From Clostridia bacterium (GTDB taxonomy: Bacteria > Bacillota > Clostridia > Christensenellales > UBA1242), in NCBI GenBank assembly GCA_017531805.1, contig JAFXKG010000003.1, forward strand, positions 1 to 64,000: a stretch of 64,000 nt of DNA, in the 5' to 3' direction. The translations under genes and the position numbers were made by a program. The notes under the pieces are model-generated. The model was not told the DNA's origin. It saw nothing but the letters and a program-made list of their open reading frames with translations, and searched no databases. Positions 8,378 to 17,701 of the stretch are shown here, one piece after another (within the stretch, counting starts at the first letter, position 1; each line of letters opens with the position of its first letter).

Positions 8378-8524
8378 AATTTCACCCCTTTAAAATTAGT
8401 TTAATCATTGTAGCACGAAATATTTTTAAAAACAAACGATTTTCTTACTTTTTTGACAAATTTTTTAAATTTTTTAAAGAAAAATAAAACACTATAAAAA
8501 AATGGAGAAAATTTTCTCCAATTT

Positions 8525-10003
8525 TTACAACAAAATGCACAATATTCCGCCTTTTCCTTCGTTTACAATTCTAGATAATGTGCGTCTTAATTTATTTTGT
8601 AAATTAACAGGCATAGATGTCAACTTTCCATTTAAACCTTCGTTCACCAAACTTTCTAACGATTTACCAAACATATTGGTTTGCCATATTCCTTGAGGGT
8701 TGTTTTCAAACTCTTGTAACAAATATTTTGCCAAATCTTCGCTTTGCTGATAACCTCCCATAATAGGGCTTACTTCTGTTTCTACATCAACTTTCATAAT
8801 ATGTAAACTTGGCGCTTGCGCTTTAAGTTTTACGCCACATTTGCCACCTTGTTTAACAATTTCTGGTTCTTTAAGTTCCATCTCTTCAATAGAAGGGATT
8901 ACTATACCATAACCCGTTTCTTCCACTTGTTGCAATGCTGAGCTAAGTTTATCGTATTGTTTTTTTGCGTTTGTTAAATCTTTTAAGCAACTGACCAATT
9001 CAAAATCATCATGAATATCAGTACCAATTTGCTCACTAAGTACACGATAAAACAATCCTTCTTTTGGAACAACATCAAAACTAATAGAGCCACTTCCCAT
9101 TTCTATGTTATTGTTTAAAATCGGTTCAAAGTTTTGAGAGTTTTCAAACAATACGCTTTTGACATCATATTCTCCAATCCTTGTAACATCGCCAACAGCA
9201 TCATATACCGCGTCTATGATTTCTTTAATAATAGGATTATCTTGAGGCAAGGGTTTTAACCACTTAGGTGTTTTAATGTTTATCACTTCGATAGGAAATT
9301 CTTTTAAAATCTCTGTCATAATATTATCTACATCTTCCTTTTTTAATTCATTTACATTTATAGGTAAAACTGCTGTGTTATATTCTTTGCTTAAATCGCT
9401 AGCCATACTTTTTACATTATCATCATCTGGTTTTGCTGTGTTTAAAATCACAACAAAAGGTTTGCCTGTTTGTTTAAGTTGATTGATTGTGCGTTTTTCT
9501 GCTTCTATAAAGTTTTTTCTTGGTATATCACCAAAACTTCCATCAGTAGTAACCGCCACCGCAATAGTAGAATGATCATTTATCACTTTTTCGGTACCAA
9601 TAACTGCCGCTTGCACAAACGGGATATCTTGGTCACTCCAAGGAGTTTTTACAAGGCGTGGTTTGTCATTGTCGGTTGCACCAACTGCACCATCAACCAT
9701 AAAGCCAACCGAATCAATCAGCCTAACAGACATTGTAGCATTGCCTATTTTTACTTTTACTGCTTCGTTAGGTACAAATTGTGGTTTTGTGGTCATAACC
9801 ATATTGCCGGCACTTGCTTGAGGCAGTTCGTCATTAGTACGCTCTCTGTCGTGTTTGTTGGTTATCCCTGCCAACATAAAGTTTTGTACAAACTTTTGAA
9901 TAAATGTAGATTTACCGCATCTAACAGGTCCAACCACTCCTATATAGACATCGCCGTTTGTGCGTTTTGCAATGTCTGTGTAGATGCTAGAATTTTTGTC
10001 CAT
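8525..10003 (-). CDS. spoIVA: stage IV sporulation protein A (SpoIVA)
   Basis: 492 residues, exactly the family length. The start is the ATG at 10003 with GGAGGAG upstream; an in-frame TTG four codons earlier overlaps that site and is rejected. The N-terminal GTPase-like ATPase domain has Walker A GPVRCGKST (25-33). Long blocks (DELPQASAGN, MTTKPQFVPN, AVTTDGSFGDIPR, ETGYGIVIPS) match SpoIVA throughout, and the C-terminus ends in the short hydrophobic tail needed for spore targeting. SpoIVA hydrolyses ATP to polymerise on the forespore surface as the base of the coat. A sigma-E-like promoter lies upstream. Confidence 0.96.
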   Translation of the reverse strand: MDKNSSIYTDIAKRTNGDVYIGVVGPVRCGKSTFIQKFVQNFMLAGITNKHDRERTNDELPQASAGNMVMTTKPQFVPNEAVKVKIGNATMSVRLIDSVGFMVDGAVGATDNDKPRLVKTPWSDQDIPFVQAAVIGTEKVINDHSTIAVAVTTDGSFGDIPRKNFIEAEKRTINQLKQTGKPFVVILNTAKPDDDNVKSMASDLSKEYNTAVLPINVNELKKEDVDNIMTEILKEFPIEVINIKTPKWLKPLPQDNPIIKEIIDAVYDAVGDVTRIGEYDVKSVLFENSQNFEPILNNNIEMGSGSISFDVVPKEGLFYRVLSEQIGTDIHDDFELVSCLKDLTNAKKQYDKLSSALQQVEETGYGIVIPSIEEMELKEPEIVKQGGKCGVKLKAQAPSLHIMKVDVETEVSPIMGGYQQSEDLAKYLLQEFENNPQGIWQTNMFGKSLESLVNEGLNGKLTSMPVNLQNKLRRTLSRIVNEGKGGILCILL

Positions 10004-10023
10004 TTTCTCCTCCAATTTATCAT

Positions 10024-10053
10024 AACTTATGATATCGTAAGGCGAAATATGAC
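10024..10053 (-). promoter_or_regulatory. sigma-E-like sporulation promoter of spoIVA
   Basis: Minus strand GTCATATT (10046-10053), 14 bases, CATAAGTT (10024-10031). This resembles the mother-cell sigma-E consensus (-35 like KMATATT, -10 like CATACAnT), and spoIVA is sigma-E dependent in Bacillus. No sigma-A promoter is evident here. Confidence 0.5.
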
Positions 10054-10090
10054 AAACATTTAAAACATATTAGGTAATATTTATTAAAAT

Positions 10091-10115
10091 AAAAAAACGA
10101 GCATATTGCTCGCAT
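10091..10115 (-). terminator. intrinsic terminator
   Basis: CGAGCA (10098-10103) and TGCTCG (10107-10112) with a T run on the minus strand, after the coiled-coil gene. Confidence 0.85.
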
Positions 10116-10120
10116 TATGT

Positions 10121-10783
10121 TTAATTTTTATCTTCATCTGTACGCTCTATATTAAAAGCCTTCATAATTTCGTCAAGTTCCATAGTTGGATGTAGAGCCT
10201 CGTTAAAGTCAAAACCACTGCTAGATGGTGGCGGAGGTGTTACACCTTGAATAAATCTGTCTAACCCAACACTTGGTTCAGTTTGTTTAATAGGTTCCGC
10301 CTTTTTAATATCAACATCTTCTTCCACTTTTTTGCTGTCAAAACTATCCACAATATTGCACAACAATTTTTTGATAGGGTCATCTGTTTTTGATTGTTTT
10401 TTCATATCTTGCAAAATATTGTCTTGACTTTTTTCGTTGATATCATGAAACAACATAGTTTTAAACTTTTCTGACATATCTTTAAGTTTTTCGTCTTTTC
10501 TTAATTCTGGATATTTACGATACAGTTCGTTTATAATTTGTTCCATTTTAAGATACATCAATCTGCTTCTTTGTATATCAAGTAGATACAACTTTTTTCT
10601 GCTTGCTTCCAACTGATTGGCATGTTCCATGCTTGAAATAATGGCACTAGAAATAGATTGCTCTTTATTTTTATATTCGTCTACAACAGCTTTAAGTTTT
10701 GTATTTGTAGATTTAAGACTGTCCACTTGTGCTTCTAATTCAAATATTCTGTCTTGCAATGCTTTAGTGTCTAACTTATCCAT
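10121..10783 (-). CDS. coiled-coil protein, possibly DivIVA-like
   Basis: 220 residues. Residues about 7-50 form a coiled coil (LQDRIFELEAQVDSLKSTNTKLKAVVDEYK) followed by SSAIISSMEHANQLEASRKK, which recalls the second coil of DivIVA-type cell-pole proteins. The middle is helical and charged, then comes a flexible Pro/Ser segment (TPPPPSSSGFDF) and a short helical tail. A role in cell organisation is a guess from this layout only. It overlaps the end of the upstream membrane gene by 8 bases and is last in the lgt unit, so it is co-transcribed with lgt. Confidence 0.65.
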   Translation of the reverse strand: MDKLDTKALQDRIFELEAQVDSLKSTNTKLKAVVDEYKNKEQSISSAIISSMEHANQLEASRKKLYLLDIQRSRLMYLKMEQIINELYRKYPELRKDEKLKDMSEKFKTMLFHDINEKSQDNILQDMKKQSKTDDPIKKLLCNIVDSFDSKKVEEDVDIKKAEPIKQTEPSVGLDRFIQGVTPPPPSSSGFDFNEALHPTMELDEIMKAFNIERTDEDKN

Positions 10784-11285
10784 TATTTGCTCCTTTCTTT
10801 TTCTTAAACAAAACTATATTTATCACAAAGTAACCTACAAACCACGCTATCATAAATCCCACAAACCACCAAAGTCCTATCAAACCTTGTACAAACAACA
10901 ATGATATCATACCAAAACCTAAAAACAATAAGCATAATTTAAATTGTAATTTATCCTTAAAATACACCGCTGTAACAAAACTTGCCAAAGACACTGACAA
11001 CAAATAATATGGCCACAGTTGATTTATATCCAACGCAAAGTATGTTTGACCAAAGTATAACACCAAATTTAATATACCGCAACAAAATAGTGTCACACCA
11101 AAAAACATACTACTGTCGATTTTGTACGTAAAAGCACGAACAATCAACAACAATCCAATAAGCAATAAAGATATTGCAAAACTAACCCTAAAAAACGGAA
11201 AGTTGATTGGCAACAAATCTAAAATTAAGCAAACTACGTTTACCAACAAAACTGTATAATATAGGATTTTTGATTTTTTACCCAT
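10776..11285 (-). CDS. integral membrane protein of unknown function
   Basis: 169 residues with about six predicted transmembrane helices (about 8-25, 32-50, 60-78, 88-108, 115-132, 136-158) and basic ends (KKSK; KKKKG). No motif or family recognised. It overlaps lgt by 8 bases at one side and the coiled-coil gene by 8 bases at the other, so all three are translated from one message. Confidence 0.7.
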   Translation of the reverse strand: MGKKSKILYYTVLLVNVVCLILDLLPINFPFFRVSFAISLLLIGLLLIVRAFTYKIDSSMFFGVTLFCCGILNLVLYFGQTYFALDINQLWPYYLLSVSLASFVTAVYFKDKLQFKLCLLFLGFGMISLLFVQGLIGLWWFVGFMIAWFVGYFVINIVLFKKKKGANNG

Positions 11286-12060
11286 GTTTCTTTTTCCTTA
11301 TTATATTATAGACCAAAATCACGACGCCAACCAAAATCAGTATCGCGCTTAAAAGTTGAGACACTCTTATACCTGTTGCACCTATGTACAAACTATCAGA
11401 CCTTAAACCTTCTATCCACACTCTGCCCAAACCATACCAAATCAAGTAAAACGCTGTTGTAGAGCCAGTATATTTAGATTTATAGAAAACAAACAACAAC
11501 AATGCAAGACCGATTGTATTCCAAAGACTTTCGTAAAAGAAAGTTGCTTGAAACCATGCGTTTTCGTCCTGTATAAACACCGCAAACGGGAACCATTGCA
11601 AACTTGGATTTGTTACCATATTGCCATACGCTTCTTGATTAAAGAAATTACCCCAGCGTCCAAGCGCTTGACCCATAATAAGACATGGCACAACTATATC
11701 ACAAATTTTGCCAAGCAAACATCTATCTTTTTTGATTGCACAAAAAATCATTATACCAACAAAACCGCCTATCACTCCACCATAAATTGCCAGCCCGCCT
11801 TGTCGCAAATTAAACAATTCTTTAAAACTATAACTATACTCATAAAAAAAGCAATAATAAAGCCTTGCGCCAACAATAGCACTTAGCAAGATAATCAATG
11901 CCAACAGCAAGATATCATCACTTTTTATTTTGTGCTTTTTTGCCAAATGACAAGCAAGCAGTATGCCTAAAAGCATGGCAAAAGCCATAATCAAACCATA
12001 AAACTTGATTTCAAGATTACCTATAAAAAAACCATCTGGCGGAAGATAATATAAATTCAT
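11278..12060 (-). CDS. lgt: prolipoprotein diacylglyceryl transferase
   Basis: 260 residues from the ATG at 12060. The open frame continues to a GTG at 12123, but the ATG fits the family length and a TATAAT lies only 9 bases before it. The Lgt signature GRWGNFFNQE is at residues 134-143 and the GGLAIYGG block at 88-95. The multi-pass protein moves a diacylglyceryl group from phosphatidylglycerol to the lipobox cysteine of prelipoproteins in the membrane. No Shine-Dalgarno is visible, so the message may have almost no leader. First gene of a three-gene overlapping unit. Confidence 0.93.
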   Translation of the reverse strand: MNLYYLPPDGFFIGNLEIKFYGLIMAFAMLLGILLACHLAKKHKIKSDDILLLALIILLSAIVGARLYYCFFYEYSYSFKELFNLRQGGLAIYGGVIGGFVGIMIFCAIKKDRCLLGKICDIVVPCLIMGQALGRWGNFFNQEAYGNMVTNPSLQWFPFAVFIQDENAWFQATFFYESLWNTIGLALLLFVFYKSKYTGSTTAFYLIWYGLGRVWIEGLRSDSLYIGATGIRVSQLLSAILILVGVVILVYNIIRKKKHG

Positions 12061-12215
12061 ATCAATTTCATTATATATTGATTGCAAATAAAAAGCAAAT
12101 ATTTTTTTGTCTTCTTTTGCCACTATTTAAACATATTATATAAGTCTATTAATGTTTATTAAATAATAACCTTTTTATGTTTTATTAAATATATTTATAT
12201 AGATAAAGGAGATAT

Positions 12216-13481
12216 ATGAAATATTTTGGCACTGATGGAATTAGGGGCTTGGCAGTAAAAGATTTAAACGAAAAATTACTTAAAAAAGTCGCCAACGCCA
12301 TTGTTAAGACTTATAACAAAAACAAATGGAACAAAATCTTGCTTGTTGGCAACGATACAAGACTTTCTTCTTATTACATACTTTCAGTTTTAGAAAGTGT
12401 CTTGCTTAAACACGGTATTAATGTAGAAACAGTTGACAACTGCTCTAGCCCATGCCTTGCATATTTAACACAAAAATTTAATTATCCACTTGGGTTAATG
12501 TTGAGTGCATCTCACAATCCAAGTGAATTTAATGGATTGAAATTTTTTAACAATTTAGGGGAAAAGGTATCCGATGAGTTTGAAGAAGAGTTTGAAAACC
12601 TTATGCAAAAGCCACTTAAAACAAAATTAAAATTTGCAACACACAAAAATAAAGAACACTTAAAGCAATATTATATTACACACCTAAAATCTTTAATCAA
12701 AAACAAGTTGCCAGTAATTATCGATTGTTCCAATGGTGGAGCTAGCGAAATTTGTAATGCTGTTTTTGCTAATGCTATAAAAATCAACAACAAACCTAAC
12801 GGCACAAACATCAATCAAAATGCTGGTTGCACACATATATCATTTTTACGCTCTTTATGCATCAAACAAAAAAAACTTGGTATCTCTGTTGATGGCGACG
12901 CAGATAGGATCCATCTTGTCAGTCCTAAAGGAAATATTTTTAGCGGAGATAAAATTCTTTACATATTATCTAAATTTTTTCAAAAGTCCAACGATGTTTT
13001 GGTTGGCACAATTTACACAAACAGCGGACTTGAAAAATCTTTAAATAAAAACAAAATAAAACTTAAACGCGCACAAGTTGGAGACAAAAAAGTATCCGCC
13101 ATGATGAAGGAATTTTCTTCTTCTCTAGGTGGCGAAGATAGTGGACATATAATTTTAAAAAATCGCGCAAATACTGGTGACGGACTTTTGATTGCAATCA
13201 TGGTTTGCAACATTTTAGAATTGACAAATTCTACATTAGAAGAATTAACCAAAGACTATCAAGAACATTGTCAGTTGCGTGCAAATTTTAAACTAGCAAA
13301 ACAATTTGTTATGACAAAAGAAATAGAAGATACAATACAAAAAGCCACACAAAAAGACTGCAAAGTAATTATAAGGCCTAGCGGTACAGAACCAGTTTTA
13401 AGATTGTTTGTAGAAAATAAAAATAAAGAAATTGCACAAATCTTTCTTAAAAAGTTAGAAAATTTGATAAAAAATCAATAA
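12216..13481 (+). CDS. glmM: phosphoglucosamine mutase
   Basis: 421 residues, slightly shorter than the usual 445. Motifs in order: FGTDGIRG at the N-terminus, phosphoserine loop SASHNP with S99, metal loop DGDADR (226-231), sugar loop GGEDSGH, and phosphate-binding RPSGTEP (387-393). It converts glucosamine-6-phosphate to glucosamine-1-phosphate for peptidoglycan precursor synthesis. AAAGGAGAT precedes the start. Transcribed divergently from lgt. Confidence 0.93.
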   Translation: MKYFGTDGIRGLAVKDLNEKLLKKVANAIVKTYNKNKWNKILLVGNDTRLSSYYILSVLESVLLKHGINVETVDNCSSPCLAYLTQKFNYPLGLMLSASHNPSEFNGLKFFNNLGEKVSDEFEEEFENLMQKPLKTKLKFATHKNKEHLKQYYITHLKSLIKNKLPVIIDCSNGGASEICNAVFANAIKINNKPNGTNINQNAGCTHISFLRSLCIKQKKLGISVDGDADRIHLVSPKGNIFSGDKILYILSKFFQKSNDVLVGTIYTNSGLEKSLNKNKIKLKRAQVGDKKVSAMMKEFSSSLGGEDSGHIILKNRANTGDGLLIAIMVCNILELTNSTLEELTKDYQEHCQLRANFKLAKQFVMTKEIEDTIQKATQKDCKVIIRPSGTEPVLRLFVENKNKEIAQIFLKKLENLIKNQ

Positions 13482-13543
13482 TTTTTAATATTTTAATAAA
13501 ATTTTTTAAAAATTGTATACTTTTTTGTATATGATTTTTTTTG

Positions 13544-13581
13544 TTGCAAAATCAAATGACTGATGTTATAATGATAATATG
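13544..13581 (+). promoter_or_regulatory. leaderless promoter of ung
   Basis: TTGCAA (13544-13549), 17 bases, TATAAT (13567-13572), then six bases and the ATG (13579). The expected transcription start falls on or next to the A of the start codon, and no Shine-Dalgarno is present. Confidence 0.75.
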
Positions 13582-14244
13582 AATTACAAATTATCTACTG
13601 AGTGGAGCGAAAAACTTAAAGACCGTTTTGATATTGAGTATAAACGAAATCTTTTTTCTTGGTTGGAAGAAGAATACAAAACAAAATCTATTTTTCCACC
13701 TAAGGAAAAAATTTTTAATGCACTTAATTTTGCAAACCCAAACGATGTAAAAGTTGTCATCATCGGACAAGACCCGTACCACACTTTTGGTCAAGCAGAT
13801 GGATTGGCATTTAGTTGTCATAATGGCACACCTCAACCAAGTTTAAGAAACATCTTTAAAGAAATCAATGACGACTTAGGTTTAACCATGAGCACTTCCA
13901 CAGATCTAACACCTTGGGCCAAGCAAGGAGTAATGTTACTTAATACAAGTTTGACAGTTGTTGAACACATGCCGGCAAGCCACTCCAACAAACTTTGGCA
14001 CACATTTACAACAGAAATTGTTAAAATTTTAAACGAACTTAATCAACCAATTGTATTTATACTATGGGGAAACCATGCAAAATCTTTTTTACCAAAACTT
14101 AACAATCCAAATCATTTGGTTTTACAATCTGCACACCCTAGTCCGTTTTCTGCCTATAACGGCTTCTTTGGTTGCAAACATTTTAGCAAGTGTAATGATT
14201 TTTTAATAAAGCACAATGTTACACCAATTAATTGGCAAATATAA
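13579..14244 (+). CDS. ung: uracil-DNA glycosylase
   Basis: 221 residues, normal for family 1 UDG. The water-activating loop GQDPYH is at 63-68 (D65), the uracil-binding part includes GLAFSC and the leucine loop HPSPFSAYNGFFGC holds H186. It excises uracil from DNA as the first step of base-excision repair. The gene appears to be read from a leaderless message. Confidence 0.96.
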   Translation: MNYKLSTEWSEKLKDRFDIEYKRNLFSWLEEEYKTKSIFPPKEKIFNALNFANPNDVKVVIIGQDPYHTFGQADGLAFSCHNGTPQPSLRNIFKEINDDLGLTMSTSTDLTPWAKQGVMLLNTSLTVVEHMPASHSNKLWHTFTTEIVKILNELNQPIVFILWGNHAKSFLPKLNNPNHLVLQSAHPSPFSAYNGFFGCKHFSKCNDFLIKHNVTPINWQI

Positions 14245-14254
14245 TACTAAATGA

Positions 14255-14283
14255 TTGACAAATTAAACTGTTATTGTTATAAT
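14255..14283 (+). promoter_or_regulatory. strong promoter of the ileS leader RNA
   Basis: TTGACA (14255-14260), 17 bases, TATAAT (14278-14283): perfect consensus hexamers directly after ung. Confidence 0.85.
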
Positions 14284-14289
14284 TATGTC

Positions 14290-14405
14290 GATGATAGAAC
14301 TTATAGTGTTTGTTTACTTCATAGGAAAACTTCTTCTACCCACAAAGTAGGATTGCGTTTTGCTGTGTATGTTTAAATGTCAGCAATTACGCTGACATTT
14401 TTTAA
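14290..14405 (+). ncRNA. candidate small RNA or attenuator leader upstream of ileS
   Basis: A transcript of about 115 bases would run from the consensus promoter to an intrinsic terminator (AATGTCAGC 14376-14384 with GCTGACATT 14391-14399 and a T run). I see a short hairpin CTAC/GTAG inside but no T-box sequence, no SRP, 6S or known riboswitch core, and no convincing ORF. It could be a free small RNA or a leader that controls read-through into ileS. The next 98 bases to ileS contain two more small hairpins and an AAGGAGG ribosome site. Confidence 0.5.
14376..14405 (+). terminator. intrinsic terminator before ileS
   Basis: Nine-base-pair stem AATGTCAGC/GCTGACATT with a T run, lying 98 bases before the ileS start codon. 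Confidence 0.85.
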
Positions 14406-14503
14406 AAACAAATAAATAAAAATTATCTTGTTAGCAAGATGATGAGCATCTTAAATTTGCTTTCTAAAAAGCAAACACTTATAACCAAATTCAAGGAGGA
14501 ATT

Positions 14504-17500
14504 ATGAAAAAAGAACAAGGCAATCCAAATTTTCCTGAATTAGAACAAAATATTCTTAAATTTTGGAAAGAAAACAACAGTTTTGAAAAATTAAGACAAC
14601 AAAATGCAGGAAACGAGCGTTTTAAATTTTTAGACGGTCCCGCAACAGCAAACAACAGACTTGGTATTCACCACTTTTGGGGAAGAACAATTAAAGACTC
14701 TGTAATCAGATACAATGCTTTAAAAGGTCGCGATTGTCAATATCAAAACGGTTTTGATGCTCAAGGACTTTGGGTTGAAGTTAATGTTGAAAAAGAATTA
14801 GGTCTTAACGGAAAGCCTGAAATTATTAATTATGGCATTGACAACTTTACAAATAAATGTATGGAACGCGTGCGTTATTTTGGCAACGAAATGACAAACC
14901 AAAGTGTTCGTATGGGACAATGGATGGATTGGGACAATTCTTACTACACCAACACTGATGAAAACATTACTTCAATTTGGCATTTCTTAAAAAAATGTGA
15001 TGAAAAAGGTTGGATAACAAGAAAAAATCGCCCAATGGCATGGTGCCCTAGATGTGGCACAAGTTTAAGCGAACACGAAACAAGTTCTTCTTACCACGAA
15101 GTTGAACACACAGCAATCTTTGCAAAATTTCCAGTAAAAGGAAAGGATTTTAAAATCATTGCTTGGACAACAACTCCTTGGACACTAAGCGCTAATACAG
15201 CCCTTGCCGTAAATCCAGACTTTGACTATGTTATCGTCAACTTCCATGGTGAAAAATTATGTTTAGGTAAAGACCGACTTTCTATATTAAAAGAAGAAGT
15301 TTCAATTTTAGAAACTTTAAAAGGCAAAGATTTAGTTGGATTAACATATGAAACTTGCTTCCCTGAATTAAGTGAACAACAATTTGAGCATAAAGTTGTA
15401 GCTTGGGATCTTGTTGACAATGCTGAAGGTACTTGTGTTGTTCACATAGCTCCAGGTTGTGGAACTGAAGACTTTGAATTAGGTGTAAAACTTGGCTTGC
15501 CTGAATATTGCCCTATCAATGAGCAAGGTGTTATGCTTGATAATACAGGTTTCCTTGCAGGCAAAAAGACAACTGATGTTGTTGATATGGTTGTTGATCG
15601 CTTAAAACAAGATAACAAATTATTATATTCTCATAAATATAAACATAGCTATCCATATTGTTGGAGATGTAAAACAGACCTTGTATATAAATTGATTTCT
15701 GCTTGGTTTATCAAAATGGATGAAATACGTCCAATGGCTCTTAAAGCAATTGAAAATGTAGAATTTAAACCAGAATATGCTAAAAAGCGTATGACTGACT
15801 GGCTAAACAATATGGGAGATTGGAATATCTCCAGAAAGCGCTTCTATGGTTTACCATTACCTTTCTATGTTTGTGAAAAATGTGGCAAAACTCATGTTAT
15901 TGGATCACTTGAAGAATTAAAAGAAAAAGCTGTTAATCCTGAGCTTGTGGATAAACTTCCAAATATACACCGACCATGGATTGATGAAATTAAAATCAAA
16001 TGTTCTTGTGGTGAAGTGATTGAAAGAATTCAAGATGTTGGCGACGTATGGCTTGATGCAGGCATCACTCCATTTAGTACAAAAAAATACTTTACCGATA
16101 AAGAATATTTTGAAAAGAACTTCCCTAGCGATTATGTTTGTGAAATGATTGAACAAATCAAACTATGGTTCTACTCTCTTTTAATTATGAGCGTAGTTTT
16201 AACAGGCAAAGCACCTTACAAAAAATTGGTAACTTATCAATATGTGCGTGACGAACATGGTGGAGAATTCCATAAAAGTGGCGGAAATTCTTTAGAGGCA
16301 GATATTGTTGCTGACAAAGTAGGTGCGGATGTTGTAAGATATTTGTTCTCAAGTTCTAGCCCTACTCTTGACATGAGATTTGGTTATTCTTTAACTGACG
16401 AAGCAAGAAGAAAATTGATTGCTTTCTGGAATATTTATACTTTCTTTAACACTTATGCTTGCATAGACAACCCAGATATAGCAAATTTTGTTCCAAATGA
16501 AACAAATCTATCAACTAGTGATAAGTGGTTGATTGAATCTATAAACAAGTTTATTGAAGAAAGTGATTTAAACTATGAAAACGACAAGCAATATGTTGTT
16601 GTTAAAAATTTTGAAAAATTAATTGATGATATTTCTAACTTCTATATTCGTGCAAACAGAAAACGTTTCTGGAAATCTGAAAATAAAAATGATCAATTAA
16701 CTGCATATTGGTGTTTGTATCAAGCTATCAAATCAATTATTAGAGTAATGAGCCCTATAACACCTTTCTTAAGTGAACATATTTGGCAAAATCTTGTACG
16801 CGAAATTGAAAAGAACGAAAAAGAATGTGTTATGATGAGTGGTTATCCATCAAAAATTTATGATGCAAACTACAATGAAATTATTAAGTTAACTGATTAT
16901 GCAAGAAGCATCATATCAAACGCTCAAAGATTAAGAAACGAAAATCAAATTAAGGTTAAACAACCGCTTAAAACCATGTTTGTAAATGGTAACGACGAAG
17001 TTGCAAAAGCTGTTGAAATTTATAGAAACATTATCGAAAGCGAATTAAACATCAAAAACATTGTTATAGAACATGACAATTCTAAATTTAACATCGAATT
17101 CTTAAACCTTGACTTCCGTAAAGCTGGTGCCGTGCTTAAAGGCGATGTACAAAAAGTTAAAAACTATCTTGTAAATGCAACAGACGAAGAAATGGAAGAA
17201 ATGGTTAAAGGCTACAAGGCAGGAAGCGTAAATGTTAAAGAATTTGAAAATCTACCAAGTGATTTGTTTACACTAGCAACAAAAGCAAAAGAAGAATTTG
17301 TTATCTCTAACGAAAACGAAATTACCGTTGTTTTGGATATCACTTTGGACCGTGAACTTATGCTTGAAGGTCTTGCTCGTGAACTTATCAGAAGTGCACA
17401 AGTAATGCGTAAAGAAGCAAACTTTAATGTAGAAGATAGAATTGACATTGAGTTAGTAACTGACAGCGAAGACTTAAAGGAAATCGTTGCAAAATTTGCA

Positions 17501-17614
17501 GACAAAATTAAAAGTGAACTTCTTGCTCGCACAATTACCACAATTTCAAATCCAGAATATTGCGAAACTATAGAAATTGGAGAAGAAGAAATCACAATCA
17601 AACTTAAAAGATAA
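14504..17614 (+). CDS. ileS: isoleucyl-tRNA synthetase, type 2 (IleRS2), GXHH variant
   Basis: 1036 residues, the length of the eukaryote-like IleRS2 class rather than the shorter IleRS1 with a C-terminal zinc finger. In the Rossmann core the HXGH signature aligns with GIHH (residues 54-57) in NNRLGIHHFWGRTIKD: the first His and the Gly are exchanged. The KMSKS counterpart is HKSGGNS (590-596). The CP1 editing domain (WTTTPWTLSANTAL) and the anticodon-binding and C-terminal parts are complete. It charges tRNA-Ile. IleRS2 enzymes are known to tolerate mupirocin, and the GXHH form is reported as highly resistant. Preceded by AAGGAGGAATT. Confidence 0.93.
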   Translation: MKKEQGNPNFPELEQNILKFWKENNSFEKLRQQNAGNERFKFLDGPATANNRLGIHHFWGRTIKDSVIRYNALKGRDCQYQNGFDAQGLWVEVNVEKELGLNGKPEIINYGIDNFTNKCMERVRYFGNEMTNQSVRMGQWMDWDNSYYTNTDENITSIWHFLKKCDEKGWITRKNRPMAWCPRCGTSLSEHETSSSYHEVEHTAIFAKFPVKGKDFKIIAWTTTPWTLSANTALAVNPDFDYVIVNFHGEKLCLGKDRLSILKEEVSILETLKGKDLVGLTYETCFPELSEQQFEHKVVAWDLVDNAEGTCVVHIAPGCGTEDFELGVKLGLPEYCPINEQGVMLDNTGFLAGKKTTDVVDMVVDRLKQDNKLLYSHKYKHSYPYCWRCKTDLVYKLISAWFIKMDEIRPMALKAIENVEFKPEYAKKRMTDWLNNMGDWNISRKRFYGLPLPFYVCEKCGKTHVIGSLEELKEKAVNPELVDKLPNIHRPWIDEIKIKCSCGEVIERIQDVGDVWLDAGITPFSTKKYFTDKEYFEKNFPSDYVCEMIEQIKLWFYSLLIMSVVLTGKAPYKKLVTYQYVRDEHGGEFHKSGGNSLEADIVADKVGADVVRYLFSSSSPTLDMRFGYSLTDEARRKLIAFWNIYTFFNTYACIDNPDIANFVPNETNLSTSDKWLIESINKFIEESDLNYENDKQYVVVKNFEKLIDDISNFYIRANRKRFWKSENKNDQLTAYWCLYQAIKSIIRVMSPITPFLSEHIWQNLVREIEKNEKECVMMSGYPSKIYDANYNEIIKLTDYARSIISNAQRLRNENQIKVKQPLKTMFVNGNDEVAKAVEIYRNIIESELNIKNIVIEHDNSKFNIEFLNLDFRKAGAVLKGDVQKVKNYLVNATDEEMEEMVKGYKAGSVNVKEFENLPSDLFTLATKAKEEFVISNENEITVVLDITLDRELMLEGLARELIRSAQVMRKEANFNVEDRIDIELVTDSEDLKEIVAKFADKIKSELLARTITTISNPEYCETIEIGEEEITIKLKR

Positions 17615-17640
17615 AAAAGTGGCAATTTGCCACTTTTTTT
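17615..17640 (+). terminator. intrinsic terminator of ileS
   Basis: AAGTGGCAA and TTGCCACTT with a long T run directly after the stop codon. Confidence 0.9.
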
Positions 17641-17652
17641 ATAAATTCAAAT

Positions 17653-17682
17653 AAAAAACCCGCAAAAATGCGGATTTTTTTT
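17653..17682. terminator. terminator, mainly for the minus-strand gene
   Basis: CCGCA and TGCGG form a GC-rich stem with A and T runs on both sides, usable in both directions between convergent genes. Confidence 0.8.
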
Positions 17683-17701
17683 AAATATTTATATTTATGT
17701 T

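Noticed and set aside
9470..10063. Plus-strand ORF of 197 codons opposite spoIVA
   Set aside because: Antisense to a firmly identified gene, with Cys/Phe-rich composition typical of shadows.
14257..14503. T-box riboswitch upstream of ileS
   Set aside because: The conserved T-box sequence (AGGGTGGNACCGCG type) is not present and the terminator lies 98 bases upstream of the gene.
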